DNA of 64,000 nt from Streptacidiphilus anmyonensis (GTDB taxonomy: Bacteria; Actinomycetota; Actinomycetes; Streptomycetales; Streptomycetaceae), in assembly GCF_000787855.1 (NCBI RefSeq), contig NZ_BBPQ01000027.1, positions 28,056-92,055 of the forward strand, written 5' to 3'. The notes below the pieces were generated by a model, which worked only from the letters and a program-made list of their open reading frames with translations, was not told the origin of the DNA and did no database searches. Positions 26,861 to 36,119 of this stretch are shown here, in pieces (positions within the stretch are counted from its first letter, which is position 1; each line of letters begins with the position of its first letter). A program made the translations under genes and the position numbers.

Positions 26861-26998
26861 TCAGAAGCAGGAGATGACCACGCATGCCAGGCACCCGGCG
26901 GGGCCGCAGGCGCTGCAGTCGTTCTCGTTCAGGCCCGCGACGATCGCCTTGTCCTCGATGGAGTCGGCGATCAGATCCAGCGGCTCGAACTCATTCAT
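26861..26998 (-). CDS. TOMM/LAP RiPP precursor peptide, 45 residues
   Basis: This gene is too short for ordinary gene finding and was read directly on the minus strand. ATG 26998 follows GAGGAG at 10 bases. The acidic leader begins MNEFEPLDLIADSIEDKAIV and runs to about residue 27 (GLNEND). The core is CSACGPAGCLACVVISCF, with Cys at 28, 31, 36, 39 and 44 and Ser at 29 and 43. The Cys spacing 3-5-3-5 makes two octads, CSACGPAG and CLACVVIS. All five Cys could become thiazoles by YcaO and dehydrogenase action. There is no Thr and no dehydratase gene nearby, so a linear azol(in)e peptide is more likely than a thiopeptide. It heads the operon. Confidence 0.88.
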   Translation of the reverse strand: MNEFEPLDLIADSIEDKAIVAGLNENDCSACGPAGCLACVVISCF

Positions 26999-27730
26999 GA
27001 TTGTTCTTCTCCTCATATCTCCGAACGGTCGGCCAAAGCATTTCGGGCCGATCCGGCGCCCTCAGGTGCGGGCACGCTTGAATATTTCCAGCCGCCGCTA
27101 CCCAGGCCCTATCCATGTCCTTCTCGTCTCCGAAACAGCCCCGTGCGACCGCCCCGCGACGACCGAGTTCGCGCGGACTGGGCAGGGAAGGCATCGGTCC
27201 GACGCCCTTGGGCAGGAGTTGGCCAGCTCACCGGGACCGTCCGTACTGGAGGAGCTGGGCGGGATGGCCTGCCGGAGAGCACTGGTTTGCGATCACAGCT
27301 GACGCGTCCTAACCCACCTCGGCGGCCTCGAAGACAAGGCCCCCGAGGGCGCGCTCGTGCTGGTGCCGCTGGTAGGGCTGACTGGCGCCGGCGCCTCCCC
27401 ACTGCCGAGTAGCACATCGAGGAACTCCTGCCGTCGGCGTCCGCGATGCTCCAGCAAGGCGGGGAGTCCGGGCTGCGGGTGCGCGGCGACTGCCCGCCAC
27501 CAAGCCGTTCTTCGCACTGAAAGCGGCAACTCCATGACCGGTGCGCGGATCTTCGACGGCGACGCTTTGTCGTCCGTGCTGTCAAAGCCGGCGACCACGG
27601 TGACACCATGAGCCTTTTCCAACCTGCCCATGAGCTGCGCGGGTTGGACGTGCTTGGCTGTGCAAGCAGTGAAGCTCCTGGTAGACGGGTTCACGACTAA
27701 GATCACCCGCTGTTTACCAGGAGCTTCGTC
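26999..27730. other. RiPP operon promoter region and gene-free spacer
   Basis: The first 120 bases upstream of the precursor are unusually AT-rich for the window (catatctcc, gaatatttcc on the plus strand) and probably hold the promoter and SARP-binding repeats. From 27120 to 27730 no frame is convincing. Long frames there are Arg/Pro-rich shadows. A possible fragment (THLGGLEDKAPEGALVLVPL) at 27310-27370 is too short to name. Confidence 0.45.
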
Positions 27731-28466
27731 GTGCTTGTCTACCCGTCCGCGATAGACGTATCCGGTTCAGCCCGGCGCCTGCTCTGACACCACCTGGCCG
27801 AGCGCCGGAACCGGCTGAGGACGCGCTGGCGTCGGCTGTCCACGGGGCAGCAGGCCCTGCTCGCTCTCACTCATCTGCGCTGCGGCGAGACCTACCAGCG
27901 CTTGGCCGCGGCCTTCGACATCGGTGTTGCCACCGCGTATCGGTACGTCCGTGAGGCCATCGAGGTGCTCGCCGCCTTGGCCCCGACCCTGGACCAGGTC
28001 GTGCAGGTCGCCGCGACGAAGGCGTTCGTCATCCTGGACGGCACCCTGCTGCCCATCGACCGCGTCGCCGCCGACCGCCCCTACTACTCGGGCAAGCACA
28101 AGAGGCACGGCGTGAACGTGCAGGTCATCACCGATCCATTCGGGCGTCTGCTGTGGGCATCGCCGGCCCTGCCCGGCGCGGTCCACGACATCAAGGCCGC
28201 CCGCACTCACGGGATCATCGACGCCCTGACCACGGCCGGCATCCGCTGCTGGGCCGGTCCGCGCCGACTACCGCGGCCGCTGGACCAACCTATCCGCCGG
28301 CCAGAAGGCCGTGAACCTCTCCCACGCGAAGATCCGCGCCGTCGGAGAACAGGCCATGGCCACCCTCAAGGGCTGGCGACTCCTGCGCAAGCTCCGCTGC
28401 AGCCCGAGCCGCATCACCAGCACCGTCAAGGCAGTCCTCGTCCTGCACCTCGCACCGGCATCATGA
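27731..28466 (+). pseudogene. IS5-type transposase (DDE_Tnp_4) with stop and frameshift
   Basis: GTG 27731 starts VLVYPSAIDVSGSARRLL and then hits a TGA at 27787. The frame continues with STGQQALLALTHLRCGETYQ, RLAAAFDIGVATAYRYVREA, the catalytic FVILDGTLLPIDRV and KHKRHGVNVQVITDPFGRLL. Near 28250 a deletion shifts the frame, and the ending is RADYRGRWTNLSAGQKAVN, HAKIRAVGEQAMATLKGWRL. A nonsense codon plus a deletion make it inactive. Confidence 0.82.
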
Positions 28467-28470
28467 GGCC

Positions 28471-28929
28471 ATGCACTGCACCGAATGGCACTACGTCTGC
28501 CGCTCCTGCGATCATCGGTTCACCCTGCCAGGGGCCGACCTGTCATTCAGCTACGGCGCCTTCCTCGGCGTCTCCTCGACCCCGGAGGCGGTCCTTCTCG
28601 ATGCCTTCGCTGACCCGGCATACGCGGAGATCCAGGCCTTGGTCAGCGAAGACGAGCGAACCACCGGCCTGACGGCAGTGGCTACAGGCCAACTCGCCCG
28701 CACCGTGGCCGGGAGCGTTTTCGACCCAGACAGCAACCGCTCGCCGTTCACCTTCGCCGGGACTCCTCCATGTCCCCGGTGCACATCGAGTGAGATCGCA
28801 CTCCTCCGCGCCACAGAGACGCGCTGGCCGGGCGATATCAGCCCGGCCACCCATAAGCAGTGGGACGCCCTGACCTCCGCCGAGAAGGCAGCAGCCGTGA
28901 GCCACATCCTGAGTGCCCTGCATCGCTGA
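28471..28929 (+). CDS. Zinc-ribbon hypothetical protein, 152 residues
   Basis: ATG 28471 begins MHCTEWHYVCRSCDHRFTLP. A second knuckle is PPCPRCTSSEIALL near residue 100, so two CxxC pairs could bind one Zn. The middle is acidic and helical. This looks like a small metal-binding protein of unknown role. It starts four bases after the end of the transposase relic and may use a promoter within it. Confidence 0.6.
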   Translation: MHCTEWHYVCRSCDHRFTLPGADLSFSYGAFLGVSSTPEAVLLDAFADPAYAEIQALVSEDERTTGLTAVATGQLARTVAGSVFDPDSNRSPFTFAGTPPCPRCTSSEIALLRATETRWPGDISPATHKQWDALTSAEKAAAVSHILSALHR

Positions 28930-29095
28930 GCTGGCTGTGTCACTGGTTGTGGGCTCTGGTCCACTTCGTGTGGAGCGGTGACTCTCTGTTGTTCACGGCC
29001 GTCGTGCATAGCCATTGACCAGACTCTGGCTCTGGTGTCGGTGGGACGGCCGACAATGCCGGGCATGGCAGATCGCAGTCTGGTCACACGGATCA

Positions 29096-29761
29096 TCACT
29101 TCAGCAGCGCGGGAGTCCCTGAAGCCGCTTGGCCTGGTCCTCGGGCCCGGACCGCCTTGCGGATCCGCGCGTTCACGCTCTCGATCGCGTTCGTCGAGCA
29201 GATCACCTTGCGGATCTCCACGTCGAAGTGGAGAAAGGGCGTGAACTCGGACCAGGCGTCGGACCACAGCTTGATCACGGCCTGATACTTCTTGCCCCCG
29301 GCCTCGGAGAACTCCAGGAACCGCTCGGTCGCGGCGGCCTCGTTGGGGGCGGTGTAGACGGGCTTGAGCGCGCAGGCCATCTTGTCCCGGTCCACCTGCG
29401 ATGCGTAGCGGAAGCTGTTCCGAAGCAGATGAACGACGCAGGTCTGAACGATTGTTCGAGGCCAGACAGCCACCGCGTCCGGCAGCCCCTTCAAGCCGTC
29501 GCAGACCAGCATGAGGACGTCGTTCACCCTGTGGTTCTTCAGCTCGGTGAAGACCTGCAGCCAGTGCTTGGCCCCTTCACCGCCGTCGCCGGCCCAGATG
29601 CCGAGGATGTCGCGGGTGCCCTCGACCGTGACCGCCAAAGCCAGGTAGATCGGCCGGTAGGCGACCTGGTCCCCGCGGACCTTCACGTTGATCGCGTCCA
29701 CGAACACGACCGGATAGACCGGGTCGAGGGGACGTGACTGCCATTCAGCCATCCCCTCCAT
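29096..29761 (-). pseudogene. IS256-family transposase, C-terminal two thirds
   Basis: The frame reads WQSRPLDPVYPVVFVDAINV with the first catalytic Asp, then GEGAKHWLQVFTELKNHRV, VLMLVCDGLKGLPDAVAVWP, QTCVVHLLRNSFRYAS and CSTNAIESVNARIRKAVRAR with the catalytic Glu. The N-terminal DNA-binding third is missing, and the tail after ARGPGQAA is abnormal. It appears to have landed in, or recombined with, an NTF2-like gene. Confidence 0.85.
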
Positions 29762-29789
29762 GACCTGGTCGGTGCAGGTTCACACATGT

Positions 29790-29871
29790 GCGGCTGATGC
29801 GCGTCCACGGCAGCTTTCCACCTGTTCAGCCCGTCGCGCAGAACGGACTCGGTGTCTGCGGTGTCATTCAT
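29790..29871 (-). pseudogene. SnoaL/NTF2-like protein, N-terminal stub
   Basis: The frame opens MNDTADTESVLRDGLNRWKA and continues AVDAHQPH, the usual first helix of SgcJ/SnoaL-like (NTF2-fold) proteins, and is cut after about 28 residues by the IS256 fragment. It begins ten bases after the SDR stop, so the two formed an operon. Confidence 0.55.
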
Positions 29872-29881
29872 CTCGATCCTT

Positions 29882-30613
29882 TCAGTGGCCGGCGCTCTGG
29901 CCGCCGTCCACGTGCAGGATCTCGCCGGTGACGAAGGACGCCTGCTCGAGGTACACGATGGCCTGGACGACGTCGTCGACCTCTTCCATCCGCCCGAGTG
30001 GATGTCGAGCCGCGAGCTCGGGCGTCGTCTCCGGGTTCATCGGGGTACGGACGACGCCGAGCGAGACGGCGTTCACGCGGATGCCATGCCCCGCGAATTC
30101 GATCGCCAACTCCTTGGTGACAGCGTTCAGTCCGCCCTTGGTCAGCGACGCGAGCGCGCAGGGGACCTGTGAATCCGGCTGGTCGACCAGGGATGTGGAG
30201 ATGTTCACCAGGTGACCGCCGCCTTCACCGCGGGAGAGCATCGCACCGATGGCGCTGCGCGAGACGTTGAAGAATCCGCGCAGGTTCACGCCGACCATAA
30301 GGTCGAAGTCCTTGTCCGTGTAGTCGGTGAACGGCTTGCCGATGTAGACGCCAGCGCTGTTGACCACGGTATCGATCCGACCGAACCGATCCATCGCCGC
30401 CCCTACGATCCGCTCGCCCGCGCCGGACTCAAGCAGATCGCCGCTGAATGCGAACACCTGCGGGTCCCCGGATTCGGGCATCGAACGGCTGGTGGCCACG
30501 ACCGCGTACCCAAGGCTGCGGTAGGCGGTGACGATGGCAGAACCGATGCCTCCATTGGCACCGGTGATGAGCGCGACCTTCTGGTCAATGCCCGCACCCG
30601 TGGCGTCGTTCAT
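29882..30613 (-). CDS. Short-chain dehydrogenase/reductase with atypical active site
   Basis: The 243-residue protein is read from ATG 30613, with AGGGGGTG upstream. A GTG six bases earlier is the alternative. The NAD(P)-binding motif is ALITGANGGIGSA, and the structural motif is VVNSAGV (NNAG-like). NISTS supplies the catalytic Ser. The usual Tyr-x-x-x-Lys is replaced by ALASLTKGG: Lys is kept but Tyr is absent. C-terminal GEILHVDGGQSAGH is standard. The Tyr loss is shared with a subfamily I recall reading ALASLTKGGL, so it may be genuine rather than damage. The substrate is unknown. Confidence 0.82.
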   Translation of the reverse strand: MNDATGAGIDQKVALITGANGGIGSAIVTAYRSLGYAVVATSRSMPESGDPQVFAFSGDLLESGAGERIVGAAMDRFGRIDTVVNSAGVYIGKPFTDYTDKDFDLMVGVNLRGFFNVSRSAIGAMLSRGEGGGHLVNISTSLVDQPDSQVPCALASLTKGGLNAVTKELAIEFAGHGIRVNAVSLGVVRTPMNPETTPELAARHPLGRMEEVDDVVQAIVYLEQASFVTGEILHVDGGQSAGH

Positions 30614-30861
30614 GCTCACCCCCTCGCTTCCTTCGCCTCATCGGCATGGCTCAGGCGGGTGACCCGTCACGGCACTCCCGCCCGGACTCGGGCGGCCACG
30701 GCCATGGCCCGGTCAGCAGGAGACCGCTCCCGCACCCGCTGGGCGGATTGCACCTGGGGCCCCGGCGGTGCGGGATCAACCGATTCGAAGTGGGCGCCGA
30801 GCCCAAGGACCCGGCCTGCGCGCGCGGGCGGGCGCCTGGGCTGGATCGCTGCGAGACGGTG

Positions 30862-31557
30862 TCATTTGAGGATCTCCAGCATCCGGTCGCCCAGGACCGC
30901 AGCCGATGCCGGGTTCTGCCCGGTGACGAGGTTGCGATCCTCGACCATGTACGGCTTCCAGATCGGGCCGCGGCTGAAGTTGACCCCGACCTTCTCCTTG
31001 ACATCGGTCTCCAGCAGCCACGGCGCCCTGGAGGCAAGTCCGACGCCCTCCTCCTCCTCGTTGGTGAAGCAGGTGACGTTGAAGCCCTTGAACGGCGACT
31101 CGCCGTGGATCCTGGTGGCCAGCATGGCGGCGGGGGCGTGGCAGACAATGAACAGCGGGTTGCCCGAGGTCAGCTGCTGCGTCAGCAGCCGTCCGGCATC
31201 GGCGTCCCACGCCAGGTCGGACATCGGACCGTGACCGCCCGGCAGGTAGACCGCGTCATAGTCCTCTAGGCGGACGTCCGACAGTTGCAGCGGCCGACGC
31301 ATCACCTCCGCGGAACGGATGATGGCCTCCAACTCAAGGGCGGCGTCGTTTCCGCCGACCATCTCCGGGCGCAGGCTCATCATGTCGACATTCGGGGTCA
31401 CGCCGTTCGGCGTCGCGACCACGACCTCGTGGCCGGCGTCCGTCAAGATCTTGTACGGGTTCGCGAACTCCTCGGCCCAGTAGCCCGTCGCGTACCTCGT
31501 GCCGTCCTTCAACACCCAGTATGTGGCTCCGCTCACGATGAAAAGCACCTTGGCCAT
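30862..31557 (-). CDS. DJ-1/PfpI-family protein (Hsp31/glyoxalase III-like)
   Basis: The protein has 231 residues from ATG 31557 (MAKVLFIVSGATYWVLKDGT), with GAGAGGAA upstream. The nucleophile elbow is PLFIVCHAPAAML with the reactive Cys followed by His. Other family blocks are YDAVYLPGGHGPMSDLAWD and GVNFSRGPIWKPYMVEDRNL. The latter resembles the Hsp31 type that converts methylglyoxal or repairs glycated molecules. It lies beside SDR and VOC genes, which suits a reactive-aldehyde detoxification theme (inference). Confidence 0.88.
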   Translation of the reverse strand: MAKVLFIVSGATYWVLKDGTRYATGYWAEEFANPYKILTDAGHEVVVATPNGVTPNVDMMSLRPEMVGGNDAALELEAIIRSAEVMRRPLQLSDVRLEDYDAVYLPGGHGPMSDLAWDADAGRLLTQQLTSGNPLFIVCHAPAAMLATRIHGESPFKGFNVTCFTNEEEEGVGLASRAPWLLETDVKEKVGVNFSRGPIWKPYMVEDRNLVTGQNPASAAVLGDRMLEILK

Positions 31558-32206
31558 GACAATGATTTCCTCTCGGACGTGCCTGGGGTCGGCGGGGATG
31601 ACGCAGGAAACCGATTCGCCGCCGCCGGGTGTCCCCCTTTGGCCCACCCTAGGCACCTCTGCGACCATCTGCACCCGGATGCTCTCTCCACCGCGGCTGC
31701 CCACCAGGGGTGCTCATCGGGGCGGAGACCAGTACGACCGGCCAAGCCTTGCGGTAGCCGAGGAGTGCACCCCACAGGACGGTCCAGGAGAGCGCCACAC
31801 CGATCAACCAGGCCAGTACCACGCGCGCCGTGCTGGGTAAGCGCCGCTCCCGGCGGAGACGAGGCTGTAGACGGCGGGGAGCCACACCACCAACAACCCG
31901 CAAGGGCGGCCGGAGCCTGTGGGCTGTCACGGCGGGCGAGGTCATCCAGGCGTGACCCGCCTTCTCGGGGGAACTGCGTCGCCCGTCTGAAGGCGCCGCA
32001 CAACGCGATCCTCTCCGAGCGACTCCTGGCCAGTGCCGGCGTTCGGTGACTTGCGCGGCGGCGCGCGATTCTGCCAGGAGGGTGATGCCGTGAATTATTG
32101 GCTGCTTCGAGGGGCACGCTACTCCAACGCTGCATCCCGATCATGGCAACGCCGCCTGCAGGCCTCGTCGTAAACGGGGGATGCGACCGACGTGTGGAGG
32201 TACCAG
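31558..32206. other. Gene-free spacer
   Basis: This is about 650 bases between the DJ-1 gene and the first VOC gene. Frames on both strands are Arg/Ala/Pro-rich with no recognisable motif or good ribosome site. Divergent promoters must lie at either end. Confidence 0.4.
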
Positions 32207-32677
32207 ATGGCCGAGCTCCCACCACCGCCAGAAGGAATTGTGCTGGCCCACTTCATCGTCTCGGACGATGTCGAGCGCTCTCGACGCTTCTACACCGAAG
32301 TACTCGGCGGCCGGGTGGTCTACTCTGGCCCCGGAGGGCTGACCTATGTCGCACTAGCCAACAGCTGGATCATCATTAATGTCGGCGGAGGCCCGACCGA
32401 TGACAAGCCGACGGTCAGCCTGGAGACGCCGCGCGATCCCGACCGGATCAACAGCTTCCTCAATATCCGGGTCAAAGACATCCACGCCTTGTACGCGGAG
32501 TGGAGCGCCCGTGGTGCTCAGTTCCTGACGCCGCCGAAACAGCACCAGTATGAGATCCGCTGCTACATCCGCGACCCTGACGGCCATCTGATCGAAGTAG
32601 GTCAAACTACCGACCCAGAGGGAGACTGGTCACCCGCTCACTGGCCGTCAAGTACGCGCGCCGGCGATTCGGAGTGA
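32207..32677 (+). CDS. VOC-family (glyoxalase/bleomycin-resistance fold) protein, copy 1
   Basis: The 156-residue protein is read from ATG 32207, with GGAGG seven bases upstream. It is a single VOC domain made of two beta-alpha-beta-beta-beta units: LAHFIVSDDVERSRRFYTEV with the first metal His, and YIRDPDGHLIEVGQTTD with the last metal Glu. It may be a metal-dependent isomerase, dioxygenase or drug-binding protein. A close paralogue follows 435 bases downstream. Confidence 0.9.
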   Translation: MAELPPPPEGIVLAHFIVSDDVERSRRFYTEVLGGRVVYSGPGGLTYVALANSWIIINVGGGPTDDKPTVSLETPRDPDRINSFLNIRVKDIHALYAEWSARGAQFLTPPKQHQYEIRCYIRDPDGHLIEVGQTTDPEGDWSPAHWPSSTRAGDSE

Positions 32678-33111
32678 ATTACTGAGGTCCCGGCCACGCT
32701 CGGCAGTCCACCTGCCCGGCATGCGCGAGACATGGAAGTCCGATCCGGGCCTCTGATATACGAGACGTGACCTGAACGTGAACTAGCGTACTCGCGCTGA
32801 AAAGGGAGGCCAGTGCAATTCACCCACCAGGACGGCGCTCCGCGTGGACCGCCAGCGCCAGCATAGCTGGTGATTGCAGGCACGAATTCCCAGCATCGCA
32901 CAAGACACGGTGATGAAAAACCCGCGAGAAACCGATCTGACGAGAACCTCCATCTATCCGACTTACGAGCCCTCACCCAGCCACGCCCTCACATCTCCGT
33001 TCCACCTTGAGCCCCAGAGAGCAGGGTGTCGTACGGTGATGGCGTGAATGCAGGCGGTAATATCCATCTCAATCCCGGTCGTTAGCGGGTCACACAAGCC
33101 GGAGGTGTCAG
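32678..33111. other. Spacer between tandem VOC genes
   Basis: This is about 430 bases with no credible ORF. It is less GC-rich than its surroundings (for example gatatacgagacgtgacc at 32755). It probably carries the second copy's promoter and the scar of the tandem duplication. Confidence 0.4.
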
Positions 33112-33555
33112 ATGGTCGAGCTCCCGCCGCCCCTCGAGGGGATTCTGCTGGGACACTTCATCGTCTCGGACGATGTCGAGCGCTCTCAGCGCTTCTACAC
33201 CGAGGTGCTCGGCGGTACCACGATCTTCGACGGAGTGCCGACCGTCGTCGCCCTGTCCAACACCTGGATTGTCATCAACGCAGGTGGCGGTCCGACCGAT
33301 GACAAGCCGACGGTCACCCTGGAGACGCCGCGCGATCCTGACCGAGTCAACAGCTTCCTCAATTTCCGGGTCAAGGACATCGAGGCCGTATACGCCGAGT
33401 GGAGCGCCCGTGGTGCTCAGTTCCTGACGCCGCCGAAGCAGCACCCGTACGAGACCCGCTGCTACCTCCGCGATCCCGACGGCCACCTGATCGAGGTGGG
33501 GCAGACCACCGACCCGAGGGGGGATTGGGCACCTGCTTTCCCCTCGCCGGCCTAA
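33112..33555 (+). CDS. VOC-family protein, copy 2 (tandem paralogue)
   Basis: The 147-residue protein is read from ATG 33112 after GGAGGTG. It keeps GHFIVSDDVERSQRFYTEVL, GGGPTDDKPTVTLETPRDPD and DPDGHLIEVGQTTDPRGDW, nearly the same as copy 1. Differences cluster in the segment after GG (TTIFDGVPTVVALSN versus RVVYSGPGGLTYVALAN), which lines the binding pocket. This suggests duplication followed by change of ligand. Confidence 0.9.
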   Translation: MVELPPPLEGILLGHFIVSDDVERSQRFYTEVLGGTTIFDGVPTVVALSNTWIVINAGGGPTDDKPTVTLETPRDPDRVNSFLNFRVKDIEAVYAEWSARGAQFLTPPKQHPYETRCYLRDPDGHLIEVGQTTDPRGDWAPAFPSPA

Positions 33556-33830
33556 CTAGCCGTTGCTCTGTCGAGCTTGGTGATCGTGAGTTCGAGCCTG
33601 CTGACTCGGTTGGGTGATCTTCTGGCTGGCTGAGCATGAAAGTGGGGTCTCCCGCACAGCTCGTGGGTGTCGAATCCAACCGAGCAACAGGAGGCCCCTG
33701 GTGCTGCAGTCTTCCGTGTCCGCGCCGGTGGCGTCCAACTCGGCCGCCCTGTCGTGTGATTGCCTCGCTCACCGGTTCGGGAACGCCGAAGACCGGTCGG
33801 CCGCACAGGCGTCCGAGGTATACCTCCGAC

Positions 33831-34429
33831 ATGAACGACACGGAGCGTGCCGTCGCGCGTGACGCGATGCCCGTCCCCGCCTGGCTGGAAGGAAAGGGCG
33901 GGCAGCCGGAGGGCTACTGCCATCGGCAGATGGTCGACGCCGTGCGCTACCTGGTCGCGGGCGGTATCGCGTGGAGGGCGGTGCATGCGGACTTCCCCGC
34001 ATGGGACCGCGTCTCCGCCTTCTTCCGAGCTGGCGCGACAGAGGCCTGGTCGCCGAGTTCCACGACCGGCCTCGCGACCGGTCCGCCGGGGCGCGGGCCG
34101 CGATCCGGAGCCGACCGCCGGGATCATCGACTCCCAGTCCGTGAAGGAGGGCCGCATCCGTGAAGGCCGCGAGCAGGGGCTTCGATGCCGGGAAGCGAGT
34201 GAACGGCCGCAAGAGGCACAACGTGGTGGACACCCTCGGTCTGCTGCTGGTCGCGATCGTCACCGCGACATCCGCCACCGACCGCGAGATCGGCCAGAGG
34301 CTGCTGGCACGACTGCGCGAACGGCACGGGCCAGCGGAAACGCGCCCGTCACCATCGGAAATACAACGGCTTCTGACCACGGTCGGTGGCGTTGCGCCCG
34401 CGCAGCATCACGGGGCCCGGAGCGGATGA
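33831..34429 (+). pseudogene. IS5-family transposase, multiply frameshifted
   Basis: Pieces in three frames join into one transposase: WLEGKGGQPEGYCHRQMVDA, RYLVAGGIAWRAVHADFPAW, then LVAEFHDRLRDRSAG, then RDPEPTAGIIDSQSVKEG, then SRGFDAGKRVNGRKRHNVVD and TLGLLLVAIVTATSATDRE. At least three indels are needed, and the C-terminal Glu region is missing. Confidence 0.8.
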
Positions 34430-34572
34430 CGGTTCCTGACCCGCGATGCTGCGCGGGTTCTCGTCGTTCGGCTAACGGCGCCCGGGTCACGGGCTCGCCG
34501 CGTCGCGGTTACAGAGGGCAGCGCCTCGCTGGATCGTACGTCCCAGTTTGGAGGCCGAGGATGTTGTGGTGA

Positions 34573-35055
34573 TCAGCCGCCGATGTCCAGTTGCAGCAGT
34601 TGCTCGGCGTTGGTGTGGGCGAGTTCTCCTTGTCAGTGGGGTTGATTTCCAGGGTGTCGAGGAAAGTGCGGCCTTGTTCGTTGGGGCTGAAGGGGTAGTC
34701 GACGGAGAACAGCAGCCAGTCGGGGCCCAGCACCTGGTGCAGGAGCAGGTACTGGGGTGTCGAGAACATGCCGCTGGTGGTCACCCAGGACTGTTCGCGG
34801 AAGGTCTGTGCGACGGAGCGGCGCAGACCGTTCCCCTCCCTTGCGGCCGGGGTGAGTCATTCGTCGGCGCGGTCGATCATGAAGGGGATCATCTCGCCCA
34901 TCTGCCCAGGGATGATGTGCAGGTCGGCGAGCTGGTCGAAGATGCCGGCGGCGATCATCCGCAGGGCGTGCAGGCCGGTTTCGGCGTGCCAGCCTCAGGC
35001 GGCTGTGCCCAGGGCGTAGCTGATCGAGGGGCCGAATCCGTCGTAGTGCTCAGTG
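34573..35055 (-). pseudogene. Amidohydrolase (decarboxylase-like), 3' half with nonsense codons
   Basis: The minus strand reads YDGFGPSISYALGTAA, a TGA, GWHAETGLHALRMIAAGIFD, QLADLHIIPGQMGEMIPFMI, a second TGA after DRADE, then MFSTPQYLLLHQVLGPDWLL, FSVDYPFSPNEQGRTFLDTL. A last frameshift is needed to finish NAEQLLQLDIGG. These are the C-terminal blocks of amidohydrolase_2 enzymes of the gamma-resorcylate decarboxylase type (Asp in FSVDYP). Two stops and one indel mean it is dead. The 5' half is replaced by a transposase relic. Confidence 0.78.
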
Positions 35056-35069
35056 CGGAGTGTGGCGGT

Positions 35070-35627
35070 GTGGCTTGGTGAGGGCGATGGGCGTTCATGC
35101 GCGGCATCCGAACGCCGGTGAGCACGACCTGGATGCCAGCCTCGGCCAGGATCTGGTCGAAGTGCGTGGGAACTTCGAGTCCCGGTCCCGGATCAGGTAT
35201 CTGACGGTGGCCCTGGCGTCCTCCAGATCCGTGACCAAATTCCGGGCAGCCTGGGTGACCCAGTTCGCGGTTGGTGCCCCGTAATCCCAATGACGCGGAC
35301 GCGGCGGGTGCCATGCTCAATGACGGCCAGATTTACTGGCGTTGGCCGGTCAAGGTGACGGTCTCGATGAGATTGCAGGCGAGCAGCACGTCGGCCTGGG
35401 TACGGAGGAAGTCGGCCCAGCTGGTGGCGCCGCGGTCCGGTGCGGGGTCGATGCCCTCGGCCTTGAGGATCTCCCAAAGGGTCGACGTGGCCACCTTTAT
35501 GCCGAGGGCGGCCAGTTCGCCTTGGACTCTGCGATAGCCCCAGGAAGGGTTCTCGCGCACCATGCGCAGGATCAGAGAGCCCAGCACGCAGGCTCCCACC
35601 TGCACCGATGACTTTACGAGCCCCACA
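35070..35627 (-). pseudogene. Integrase-core transposase relic, related to the one at 1291-2391
   Basis: Segments in three frames read RMVRENPSWGYRRVQGELAA, GIKVATSTLWEILKAEGIDP, WADFLRTQADVLLACNLIET, then [20 protein letters not shown], then [20 protein letters not shown]. The N-terminus is missing. The right edge coincides with a 31-base sequence that recurs at 62154-62184. It interrupts the amidohydrolase gene. Confidence 0.78.
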
Positions 35628-35691
35628 CGATCTGCTGGCGTGTGTCGCGGGCCAGCCCGTGAGGCCAACCCCGACTGGCAGGATGGCCTGC

Positions 35692-35915
35692 GTGAGCCGT
35701 CATGACGACCTTGCCCGCAGCATCCGCGCTCTCGGCGGTGTCTGGGATACCCGGCGTGCCGTTGCGGCGCTCCGGGACGCGGGCCACGAGTTCACGGATC
35801 AGCGCGCCGCTGAGAAGCAGGCACGGGCTGTCTGCGTGCGCTCGCCGGGGAGGGTGCGGTGGTTCGGGTGGAGGAGCCGCAGGCGGTTTACAGGGCGCGG
35901 ACTGTGGCGGATTGA
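35692..35915 (+). pseudogene. Small winged-helix-like hypothetical with one frameshift
   Basis: GTG 35692 starts VSRHDDLARSIRALGGVWDT and RRAVAALRDAGHEFTDQRAA. Near 35835 the sensible reading moves to another frame, LRALAGEGAVVRVEEPQAVY, ending at TGA 35913. The joined 74-residue product looks like a small winged-helix protein. It may be a one-base error rather than true decay. Confidence 0.45.
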
Positions 35916-35978
35916 TTCAGGCCGGACTCTCCGCCGTGTGTCGCGGTGGGCCCGGCCTGTCGCGCTACTGCTTCTCGG

Positions 35979-36119
35979 TCAGCTGATCTCCGACGGGCCC
36001 GTGACGCCGCGGTCCTGCGTTGGCTCCTCGGCAGCCGGCTGCTCCTCGGGCTGCTCGATGTCCGGGCCCGGGTTGTTGTTGTCGGTGTTCATCGTGCCGC
36101 CGCCTGTCACCTCTGGCAT
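35979..36119 (-). CDS. Small acidic Pro-rich peptide, 46 residues
   Basis: ATG 36119 has GGGGGAG five bases upstream, a better start than the inner ATG. The product opens MPEVTGGGTMNTDNNNPGPD, continues EQPEEQPAAEEPTQDRG and ends TGPSEIS. It is disordered and acidic, without Cys. The family is not recognised. It is absent from ordinary ORF lists because of its length. Confidence 0.45.
   Translation of the reverse strand: MPEVTGGGTMNTDNNNPGPDIEQPEEQPAAEEPTQDRGVTGPSEIS

Noticed and set aside
22341..26998. Classification as a thiopeptide cluster
   Set aside because: No dehydratase or pyridine-forming gene is present, and the core has only two Ser and no Thr, so the macrocycle chemistry is unsupported.
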